From assembly GCF_004027225.2 (NCBI RefSeq), contig NC_044288.2, positions 23,322,744 to 23,386,743 on the forward strand: a stretch of DNA of 64,000 nucleotides, read 5' to 3'. Numbering within the stretch: position 1 is the first letter of the stretch; the number at the start of each line of letters is the position of its first letter. The notes beneath the pieces are model-generated. The model was not told the DNA's origin, made no database searches, and saw only the letters and a list, made by a program, of their open reading frames with translations. The position numbers were made by a program, and so were the translations under genes. This document shows, one piece after another, positions 50,201 to 62,200 of the stretch. This DNA is from Strigops habroptila. Taxonomy: Eukaryota; Chordata; Aves; Psittaciformes; Psittacidae.

Positions 50201-53200
50201 GGCCAGCCGATGAATAATCAATGTCTCACTTTTCATCTGAGTGTGAAAGTGAGAATAATCAAATATGCTGTCCCCCTGGTAAAGCGCGAGGCCTTGGGTT
50301 CCGTTTCTATTCAGGGCTGATTTATAACCCAATGGAAACCTGATGTAAACATATGATCAATGAGTCCCATCATTGCTGATAATAACCCCCAACCGGCCCA
50401 CTCCCTCATCTCAAAAGCCATCCCTTTAGGCTATTAGTTTCGTCCAGCTAATCCTCTCTACTATTCCTGCCTGCTGCTTTTACCTTGGCCATCCGTTCAG
50501 TCCGGCAGACTCAGAAGTAATTTTATACGCAGCAGAGAGCGGGCAGAATTGATTTTTCACTCAGTGCTCAGTTCCCATCTGAATAATTATCAATTTTACT
50601 GCCTCACAAAGGGAAGAGTCAAAATTTCAAATCAATTCAAAAGAGCTTCTGAGACTACAGAAACTGTGCATGAGAATAAAGGTCAAAGTTGTCAGTGACC
50701 TCGGTAGATGATGTCAGGTATTAGTACACTGAGTAGTTGACATCAGAGGCACTCAATATGATATGACTAGTGCTAATGCAAATCATATTTATGCTGACTA
50801 CTGGAGACCAGCCATTAATATTTAAAAGAGTACGTGAAAGCCTGCATTCAACATAAATGTAACGTATTCCACTGAATCTGAAGTTAATAAAGACAGATCA
50901 CCACCCAGTCATTTGCTGTGAAGTGAAAGATTACTGCATATTAACAGACAAAGTATTGCACTGAGATTGCCACAAAGGCAGGGCAGTTCAGAGGCCATGT
51001 TGCTGTCCTGTCCTTTCTGTTCCAGTCACTGCATGCACGGTACAACACTGCGCAATCCGATGTACCCGAACGCTGACTTCAGTGCTAGTTTCCACAAAAC
51101 CCCTTTTACACAAGTAAAACATAAGAACCTGCAATATAACAAGGGAATTATTGTATCCTGTTAACGATGTCTATAATAAAGATCACTAATCTCACAATAT
51201 GCTATATACTGCCAGGAACATATTAGCTACCATTAGTTACTTTTCACCTTCAATTAGAACAGTAGATAAATGACAACGAGTGGTGACTGCATGCCAGGCT
51301 TTTTCCAAACAACCTATTGTTGTTTGGAAAGTGTATCTATTAGGGAAACACATTTTTGTCGTTTGCATCTTGTTAATAACTTCTGGTTTTGTTAAAAGCC
51401 TCCAGACCTGTGAAATGCGTCTCCTGAAACGGCATCTTTGCAACTGCATTAGGAATCCAGAGATTCCTGTAAGTATGCACTGTCAGATAGTTTAATGAGA
51501 TTTTAAGGGAATGTGGCACAGAGTGAGTATGGAGACATGCAGCCACGAACATTGTGATCTCCCCGTAATGTACTTGGGCTGTGACAGGCCTGATGGAGCT
51601 GGGAAGGCGAAATCTCTCCTAAGCAGTACAGCTGCCACTTCCTTTTCAGAAGGAGATTTAATTTCTATTGCATTTACCTTCAACAGGAAAAATCCCACTG
51701 AGTCACCTACTGAAAATAAAATATTCAAACATGATAGCATACAGCCATTCAATTTACACATTTCATCACCAAAATGTGTGGTTCAATGCCAGAATTTGAT
51801 CTTCTTTCTCCTAAAAGCTTTCCTTCCCATTTGTCTGTAGAGATGTATCAATGCTCTCACACACCTGTTCTTATGAGCAAAAATGAAGCACCAAGTTTTA
51901 AGATACTGTACAGCGAAGTATAGTGCCTATACTTTCCACTATGACAAAAAATACTTTCAATCTTCGGTTGTCATGAGAACACGGCAGAAGCCACTCAGGG
52001 CTGCATACCAGCATAGCAAGGTTTGTTCTCTTACTAATAGCCAACGCTTCCCTGGTATTTAGTACCACAAAACATCAGGAAAATTAATGTAAATAACATC
52101 CCATAGAAAAGACTACTAATTCACCTGCTGTAGAACTTCTGGGTTCTGCTGCATGAAATGAAGCCATCTCTGTCCCTCCTGTGAAATCTCTCTACCTCTT
52201 CGAGTCTTCTTGCCTTCTTTAGCGAGGTGCTTGAAGAGGTAGGTGACAATGTAGTCTAAACTAGCACAACAGCTGGAGGATACAACTGTATCTGTGTAAA
52301 GAATGAAAGAGTTTTTGAAATTTTTTCCATACAAGAATAATTAGTAATGACATTTTATAGTACTTGGAGAGCTCAACTTTAATAATCTCTGACATTAGGC
52401 TAATCGATACATCAACAAGTCTATTTTTGACAAGTGAGCTGACTAGTTTTGAAGACTGCTTTTATTAACACACAGCGGTATTAAACCTTTGCTTTTGAGG
52501 AACTGGGTAGCTCCATGTACCAAAGATCCTGTGAACTCCAGTAAGCTTCATTCACAACTGTACAATGCAGCTGCCCCTCTGCGTCCTGGGGAGTGCAGGA
52601 TGAGGGCTGATGCTTTACTGGTGTTTAGTTTCCCATTTGGATTCTTGGAAACTATAATTCTGGAATTCTGGTTTGACTTGCTTGCTGAAAAGGCGAGGTT
52701 AAGTCAAGTAGAGCTACCGTCCGTGTTTTTCTCAAGTAGTATTTCACGATGTTTCTCTGCCCCAAATAGGTTCCAATCAATGTCAGGTGGCAAACAATGA
52801 ACAAGGGCCATTAAAGATAGTAAAGGGGGATCACAGAACAGCTAATTAGTCATCTTGCTTAAAAACTTATCATTCAAATAGGTTAGAGTACATTTAATAT
52901 GGCTGGCAACAACACAACAGTCACTACCCAAATACTTTGTAAATGTCCCCGAAACAGAAAGTCATGACAGAAAAGGAGGATACTGTTGAAAAGCAGAAGC
53001 AAAAGCCACTTCATATCTTTACTTACTGTTTCTGTAAGTAAGAGAGATTAAAAGCTTAAACCTATTTGCAGAGTAAATAGGTCTGTCTGATTTATGTAAG
53101 TTATTTGCTGGTAGGTGTTGCCTGCTGTGCTGTTGCTGTGAAAGAGCATTCGTCTCGCTTCGTGCAGCATGATGATGATAACTGTGTTCTGGTCCTTGGT

Positions 53201-56200
53201 CCTCACTCACACTCCACTTCCTCTGCAGACCAGCGGTGCACTCTTTCCCCTGGCCTGATGCCTGAGATACTCCTTGCACCCAAGTCTGGGGGGCCTGCGA
53301 CTTCAACACTGACAGCCGTGCTGCTCCCAGCTCCCTTCTGTAAACCTGGCCAGAGCCACGGGTTTAAACTGCTGGTTCCTCAGGATGCCATCGCCAACTG
53401 CAGCAGACACGCAGAGGTTTAACCTGCTGGGTGCAAGGTTTAGCCCCAGCCAATACCCTCTGCCATTTCAAACATCAGAATCAAATGAGTTAGGCATTTA
53501 GGAGTCCATCCTGTTGCCACTGACTTCAGCTAGAACTTGTCTAGGCCTTTTATAGTTCACAGTGCTTATTTTAGATGGGCCACTGGAGTAAGGGATGTGT
53601 GAGGGCTGAAAAAGGAATTAAACTGTTAAAATGCTCATTCTGAGGGAAAAGGGATTAGAAGGATCCAATTAAATGTACCTTGAATTCTTTAAACTCTGCT
53701 AATTTGGAGGCCTGCCAACCTTGTAGTGTTCATTTAAACACGTCCCTCCAGACACTGAAGTATTTTGATCTGTGTCTGTTTAACTGCTTAAGCCCTGTGC
53801 TGACACTATTAACCCTTTGCCATCTAAAAACTACTTTGCTAAGAGTGTTTTGAAGTAAACACTAAAGAAACATTTACAGGCAAAGGAGATACAAGTGGTC
53901 TCCTAAGACTGTATCTTCCACAGCAACCTGCTGACTTAGCAGCAGGAGCAGAGAATGATCTAACAGCTCACAGAAACGAGCTGGAGCATCTCAGCTCTGC
54001 TCCCACTGGACCAGTGAGCATCCTCGGGCTGAATTCAACAGGGCAGGGTGCTAAGACACACTGCAGGAACAAAGCTCAGTTCAAAGTTAGGAGTCTTGCC
54101 AAAGCAAAGCCTGCAGAACCTGGTGCTCACTGTGCTCTCAACCAAAACAGTCCTGCATATAAACTAGAAATACTATTCGTGGTGGAATTGAATCACCATC
54201 AATAACAACAAGTGAGAGATTTGAAAATACATATTTCATAGGAGGGCTCTGCTATATTTCTAAACCTGCGCTTAACTCTATTTCTTTTTAAATTGAATAA
54301 TACAAAGTAAATCACTATCATCAGTTTACAAAACAGCAGTAGTTCTAAACATGCTGATACTGTACAAGTAGATATTTTACATTCGACAGTAAGCGATTTT
54401 AGCAGGACAGCAGACAGGTCTATGCTATCATTTGCTCATGAGAATCTGATATGAGTGTTAAGAGCTACTTAAATTTGCCCATAACTATATATCAAATATG
54501 CTTCCCTATACTCATTTTTCCTTTTGATTGCAAGGATGTAACAGACAGGGAGCATCAAGCACATCCCTTGAATGACTCTTCTGGGCATGTGGAACCTTGT
54601 GCTGAAGCAGAATAGCGTTCTCACTAAACCTTAGCGAGACAATCCAGCCAACCAGACAGAACAAGAGCAACAGGGAACTACCAATTCTGGGCTATGGGTG
54701 GAAGAAATGGGTAGAGAAAACAGAATAACAATAGAATTATGAAAGAAACTGAGATAAAAGCTTGGGGTAACCACGAAAAATGCAGTCAAATCATGTTTCT
54801 CACTTCTGGTCTACTCAGCTCTCTCACCTGTGAACTAATCATATGGATCACAAAGCAAGCTAGCTGTGATTACAGAAAACGTCAAAACTAGCTCCACATA
54901 TGTCAGCACGGACCCAGGAACAGTCCAGTAGCTTTGAGGAACAAAGCTGAGCTCTCTGGCCTTGCCTGATGGTGAGGTAGGTGTTGGTGATGAGCATCAG
55001 ACAAGGATGATGACTCTGGCATCAATCACCATCACATTCAACTGCCTCTTTTTGTTTCTTCTTCGCTAGTATGCATTCATTTCATGTTTTGGGGGCCAAC
55101 TTTACATGCATGTTTTTATTATCTGTGTTTTTACCTTATGTAGGTGATTCCAATTAGCCACCAGCTCAAGTAACTGGAAGTTGATCGTGTGTGTTAGAAT
55201 AGGCTGCATTACTTTTAAAAAGCCAACAAAACCTCCAAACAACTTGAGGATGTCTTTTGGTCTCAGCAATATGACAAGAGAATTCTGAAAGGGAATTATT
55301 TTTCAACAGTTTAATGACATTGCTGAATCTCTGCAAATTAAAAGATTTTGTTTTGGTTTTCAGATAAAGGCAAGGAGAGGGAGTTAAGTGGTATTTTCCC
55401 TGTCCATCAATTGCTTACAGTTCAATACTGGCATTATTTGCCTTTGAGACTAAACCTGGAAAGTAAATGGATTTAGCAATTTAACATCTAAATTAGGCAG
55501 CAAGACAGAAAAAATATTTTACTTTTTCCTCAATGAATAGCATACTATACTATTAATCATATGAGAATTAGAAAAGCTTTGCAGAGATTAGTGACAACAT
55601 GCCAGGCAGACTACATTAAAAGGCTCTGATCCACTGAGTCAGCTGTGAAAAAGCCAGGTAAACACTTTAGAAGAGAACTATTGGAGTGTTTATCCTTGCA
55701 ATAAAAGCTCAGATGAGGGCTTCCATTATAGGTGATTTACAGCCAGGCGCTTCAGAAGGAATACATATTCTTTCACAGTGTTTATAAAGAGTGGAATCAA
55801 GCAAGGTATTTACTCAGCAACAGAATGAACACTCCTCAGAAATAAGGATTTGGGGAATGTTTATCCTACAGATGACAAAAATGAGAGTCTCAAAGGTTTA
55901 ACGTACGTAAAGGGAATAGAGGAAAAGAAGTCAGATAGTTTTTTTTTCCTCTGAAAGAGAAGGGATCTCCTGGTATTTAATTTTTAAAATAAAAAGACAG
56001 CTATTTCATTTTTATAAACATTTCTGAAAATGACTTGTATGTTCTAATCAGTTTAAAACACAATTTCCCCTCAGATGGCTTATAGCCCTGAGCCCTACTA
56101 TTCCGAGATGTTCTGGTGGCACTGATATAATTCAGTGAAAAAGGCAACACTTGGATCTACTTACCCATTTTCCAAGGGCAGAAGGATGGATGTGACCAAG

Positions 56201-59200
56201 TAACACATAGGAAATAAATCTGTATTTCACTGTCTGACAATTGGTAATGTCCCAAATACCAAAATTTTAAAAGGGATAAAACATTTAGAAGAATGACTCT
56301 TAAGGAAACACGGTGACAGGTAAATAACTATTGCGATGACTAAAAAGAAATCAATTAACATTAAGAGCTATCAACTGACCAAAGAGTAGTTCATCTGGAC
56401 ACATCATTACAAAAGTATGGAAAATGATTCAGTTCCCTACAAAAAGAAAACTTCTGGAACACAAATGAGGAACTTAACGGCTGACATCAGTATCTTGATA
56501 CATGCAGCTTTTGATGGACTGCATCAAGGCTTCAATGAAGTCAGGTGAAGTTGAAAATTCCTACACACTTTGGTTTAGTCACGCATGTTTGTATTTATTT
56601 TAGGTACTTTAAGCACAGTAAGTTGAACTGAAGGGGAGCATTGGCTAAGCAAATCTATGGTTTATGAAACGTGAAAAAAGGCAAGGTAAAATTTTTGTTG
56701 GTACTTTTCTCAGCAGAATATCAGGAATTTCTCAGAATAAAAGTTTTCTAAGAAAACATCTATATTCCTAGAAATTAATAGTTCTTCATGATTAAACTCC
56801 CAGATACCAAAACCGCAAAAGTTTAAAGCTAAAATTGGAAATACATACTTTTCTTACTCTTCCTCCCTACGTTGAGTGAGAGATCAACACTTTTTGAGAG
56901 AGGAAAACAAACGTAACACATGAAAGCTGAAGCTTATATAGCTTTTACATGAATTCAACCTGGGTTTCAATGAGATGGTTAAAGTAAATTCTATATGCTA
57001 GTGAATTCTCAAAATTAATATAACTAATAACTCAAGTGGAAGATACGCGACATGGAGTGATAACAGAACATGAGCAGGGCTTGCTAAACTGGTAGCTGTC
57101 AGCTGACCTAAGGTTCAGTAAAACGTCCCACTTGCAAAGCACCAAGGGGCAGACAGACTCCCTGCAGCACCACTGGTGCAGGTGACAGCCCTCAGACTAT
57201 CCGGGAGAAGACTGATTTCAGCATTTTATAGCACAATGAGTTGAATACTTCTTTACTACTGTTGCTTAGCTATTCACTACCCATCTTCTCCCCAAGAGCA
57301 GCTCCCCTCTTGCAGCAAAAACTGCTGAATGTGTTCAACACAGCAAATGCTCTGAGTCTCGGTGCATTCATGCATTCCTATGGGGCTTGACTGACACTTG
57401 GTGGTAATGAGAAACACCAGCTATTATAGAGTAACATCTATACACACTAACATTATCCCTTCTCGGGTTTTTTTCCTTAATAACCACCCCAATCAATAAA
57501 TATGACTGGAAGGTTTTGAACAGCTTCTCAGTCAAAAATTACATAAATGCACGGTATTCCTAGGTGGTCAGAATGTAACTGCATGATTTATTTTTTTCTC
57601 CGCCCAAATGCTAAGTCTCCTTCTCCATATTCCAAATGACTTTAGGCTACTAACCCTGTCCACCCCTGCCCAAGCCCCAAATGTTTGGACCGTCATCCAG
57701 TTCAAAACCAAATTAAATCATGACAGAGAATGAAACCAACTGCAATCAGACTGCTGGATTTTTATCGTTACTCCACTGTTGCACTGATTCTCCTCTAAAG
57801 TATATTAAAGTCCCTTCCAACCCAAACCATTCTATGATTCTATATTCAGGAATTACTAAATAACTAGTTTCTTTTTTCCATGGAAACCTTTCAATTTCTC
57901 AAATCATATCACAGCCGTGCAAAACAAGCATTATTTATACAACAGCTGCATTGATCAAATAAAACCAAAACCCCCCAGATTCCTGTACACATATTAATAC
58001 ATTTTTACTTCTGAACAAAAACTGCATACATTTTTAGTACAATCCTAGTGGAGGCCCATTAATAATTGTAACAATTCTGGCTTGTAAGAAAAGACTATTA
58101 AAAATACTCTCTGTAAAAACCTACATGTTAGATGTTTAAAAGAAGTTGGGTCCATTAACCAAAATAGTCACATTCTTAAAATGGTCAAAAGCCAGCATCT
58201 TCCACTGTCACTTCACATTATTTTTTAGAAATACAAATTAGTGTGCTGCTTTGAAAATCCCAGATAGCTAAGTACTTGAATTCTTTCTTTAGGTGAGTGT
58301 AAGTAATTCTTACCTAATGCAGTCAGTCCTTCAGATATTGAGGTAAGAATATAGATTAGGATGCGAGGTTCTAAGCTGGTAATGAAACTCATATGATCTT
58401 GGGTCAGGCACTCCAAAAGTGGGTAGTAAGACTGGCTTAATTTTCGATATTGCTGAAAAAAAGAGTACACATTCATAGAAAGCATAGATATTACCATTGA
58501 CTAATATTAACATTAAAAGATGACAAATGATCTTATTGTTTTTATGATGTGACAATTTCTAATTTGCCATTAAATGAGAATAAAGACAAGATATTCTCTT
58601 GTCTTCAGTAGATTTCTGCTTTTCAAATTTACCATATGATATAAACTTGCTATTAGTTTATAATAAGCTGAGAATAATACAATAATCGTACCATGCTTTG
58701 ACATTCTACACAGCTATCAGTCTAGAAAAAGCAGTATAGCGTTCTGGCCAGGGTGTCAGTCTGACAGGATTACAGCCCGTATCCTACCTGCTGCAGGAAA
58801 TCTTACTAGAATTTATCACAGATTCCCCCCAAACATCTCAGAGATGGACTTTTTTTTTGTGCTTAAGTGAGGTCCTGTAGCAGGCTCTGCACAGGCAAAG
58901 GCACTTGGTTGGACCCACTGGCCCAATTAGCATCTTACTCTTAAGGACTCTGAGGGCGTTTATTGTTGTGTGGTTAGGAATGTGCAAATACACACACTTT
59001 ACTATACAACCAATACACCGATTTTAATGGAGAGCAACTTTTCAGTTCCAAAAACTTTCTTTCCGTGGCAAGCATAAATCTGGGTATAACCCATCTTGAA
59101 CTATCCAAAATTTGTTCCTTTCAGCCAGAAAATGACAGTTCTCAACTAAAGCGTCATGAAGAATATATCACAGATAAAACTTAGGCTGATATTGTGCAAA

Positions 59201-62200
59201 ATCTGTTGTCTTCCCACAGAGAAGTGGGAACATGGTGTACTTTCATTTTAAAGTTTTACATATTATGGGGAATAAATACAGTGACAGTTTACAGATTGAA
59301 ACTAATTGCAGAGTGGCTGGATACGTGAGGATGTTTTACAGTGCATACAGGCAACCTAAATGGGTTTGCAAATATAAAAAGGAAAAAAAATTGCATTTCT
59401 CTCTTTTATGACCAGCCTAGTGACAATTCTGGAAAAGCTCCCATTTCACACGGCAGTTCAGTCATACCTATATTTTAGATATTGCTATATAAATACAAGT
59501 AAATGAACTGAAAACTACATTTGAGCTGTTCTAGATCCCTCTGTCTCATTATAACAATACAAAGCCTGTGGTGGTATTATTTCATATTTCACGTAAAGAC
59601 TCCCAAGATGAGTAATTGCTTACTAGCAAGTCACTGTGGGATACTGAAAGCAGCATTTTGACAAAGGCCTGAAGTACACTGTCAAAGTGGTTGTCCCCGT
59701 ACAACTTGAAGACGCCAAAGCTGACATAATTTCCACATAAGGCAGATTTGAGTGCAGAGTAACAGATGGAAATGCCCTTGAGTTTCAACGGATAAACCTG
59801 ATCTTTTGACAAAGTCCCAAGAGAGAGGATCTGATTACCTGTTTTCATAAAAAGAAAGAAAGAAAGAAACTTATATAAGCAGCAGCAAATCTAAAATATT
59901 GTGATGGCACTATCTAAACTCTTTTTTTTTTTTCTTTATTTTCATTACTATTTAGAAGAAAAATTGTTTCTGCATTCGATGTGAAAGACCTGTTAAGTAA
60001 GCATGACTAGAGCTTAAAAGCCACTAAGGAATTAGTATGCAAAATTTAAAATATAAGCTACGCAATTCCCGTCATTGATGTACAGCCAGACCATGACTGA
60101 GTCTATCAGCATGAATTCCTTAATCTGAACAGAGTTGCAACACATGGTTTTATAGCTTCTCATGCTGCAGCAAAGCCTGGTTTTGATCCATTACCATGAC
60201 AGTCTCTTGGGATGGTTGCTGATGTATACACACACTAAATACATCCCTTGGAAAACTAATATGTCCATTACAAAAGCCTCTATTTTATCAGGCGCAGATG
60301 GGAATGACTTTTTAATTAAAAACTCCATGTTTATAATGTAAAAATAACAGCTAATGGTAAATATTTGCTGTTGCTATTAACAAGCAATAGTGACTTTTGG
60401 ATCCACTGTGCAGCAGTGCAGTGGATCACGCTGCAACTCTCTGTTCAAATCTAATTATTCACAAGGCCTCATTACCAAGTTTTCTAAGTATCTTGTAATA
60501 ATTTAATGCTCATCTTCACAGCACCCCACAGTTAGTTTGTCTTCAAGACAGGGTATTTTTGAACAAAAACCAAGTGCCAGGTCTTCAATTATAATACTCA
60601 TTATATTAATAATGAGGTTAATACTCATCATTCTTGGCAATTTTGACACAAAACTATATATTTCAAAAAGTATTCCTACAGTTAAAGTCACTGTAGTCTA
60701 CAGATCAGATGCTTGGCTTGACTGCTTTCAGCGCCTAACATAGTTGTCGTGGCTCAAGGAGCAACAAGCGAACTAGACATTAACTATTTACAGTTCCAAA
60801 CACTGCTGGTTGAGAGTGGTATGTAGGACAACACGGTTTTGCTTTTATAAAAGGCAACTAAAAAATGCCCCTAAAAACTTGCCCGAGATGACACAGATCT
60901 CATAGACTGTGTAGAATTGTTTAATATATACCAAGGCCTAATAGTGACTCTGTCTACACAGCTCTCCTTCCTGCCCCACACAAATTCCCACCTGCAAATC
61001 ATATACCCACCTTATTTTAATTCCTTCTCTCACTGCTACTGATTACTGACAATGAGGAATTTACAACATGTAATTCGAAAAATGAGGGGGAAAGTCTTGT
61101 TTCTAAACACCCAACACATTAAAGTATCACCCATTTGGTATCATTTGATGCAAAGAGGGAAAGGCCTAGGTTGTTGTTTAAAACATTAATGTTGTTCACC
61201 ACTTCTAGCAAGTACAAGGCAATTTATCCATCAGGTTGTAAAGGAAAAGTTGATTTACAATTGACTAGGAGTACAATCAGAGATTGCTTGTAAGAAGTAA
61301 CTGGGGTCTGTAAGAAGCCGTAATGGCATCACTGGAATTACGGAAATGAGGAGAAGAATCAAATAGCTAGGAAAGATGGTCACTTACCATCAAAGTGAAG
61401 CCCTCTTAATGAAAAAAGAATGAAAATACAAAATGGTTTTGATACTGTAAATGGTCATGTAAGAGCCTCTATCACCCTGAATGCTGTAATCAGGAACACA
61501 GTGTAACTGCAGAAAAAGGTACAATTCCAGTGACTGCTACTGCATGGAAATTAATTCCAAATGCTGTTAAATCTCCCTTATACTAAAAGTGACTGGTATT
61601 CAAAAGATTCTCTTTGAAAACCAAAACATAGCAGAAGAAGAAGAAGGTCTTCTAGTGTACTTGGACACTAATTTATTGCAATGCTTAGCATTACTGAGAA
61701 ATTACATTTACATAATATGAAAGATAAAATCCATTTAGCTTCATATAGTGCCCCATTTAAGATATCCCACCCAGGTCATCTCAATGAGCATTAATTTTTT
61801 TGTCAAGACCTAGTCTAGTTATTACTCAGAAGATCAGTGGATTTCAAATCCTGCCTGTGAGAAGCAGTGGGAAGATGCATGCTATTTTTGAAAGCCATTA
61901 TGCAAACAGTGTGCAATTCTTAGGGCAAAAAACAAGACTGGAAGGTAAGTGTGCTGTAAACTAAACTAACTTTATCTGGTCTTTCCCTATTGAACTCTCT
62001 GCTGCAAATCTCTAATAACCCAAATATATATCTGGCTTCAGAAATAAGCAAAGACAAGGTTCTGGATCCAAGAAAGTAACAGCCTTGAGTTTACAGCTGA
62101 GCTGTCCAAGAATGACATTGGACAGTCCTAGCTCCTTGAAGTACTTGGTTTAACACACAACAACAGACGGAAAGAGCTCAGTAGTTGTCAACAAGCAATT

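Larger units (their letters stand above)
36802..52124 (-). other. RANBP17 15.3-kb intron
   Basis: The largest intron in the window. Flanking exons join directly in the family alignment, so no coding exon is missing. It contains CR1 ends at 38553 and 48245, a T-rich tract, two perfect inverted repeats and two enhancer-like AT-rich blocks described separately. The rest shows nothing recognisable. Confidence 0.8.
52292..58313 (-). other. RANBP17 6-kb intron
   Basis: This GT-AG intron splits an Asp codon. It contains a 150-bp exon-like segment (55135-55284) that does not fit the RANBP17 frame and a CR1 tail at 57803-57844. The remaining sequence is unique, AT-rich and otherwise unremarkable. Confidence 0.8.

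Noticed and set aside
55135-55284. Exon-like segment as a normal RANBP17 cassette exon
   Set aside because: Flanking exons already join perfectly and the segment contains a stop in the RANBP17 phase. Kept only as an unexplained finding.
61387-61403. Possible 17-nt microexon on the minus strand (pyrimidine-rich acceptor, GTAAGTG donor)
   Set aside because: The exportin family alignment has no missing residues that it could supply, and a 17-nt insertion would shift the frame. Probably a decoy splice pair.
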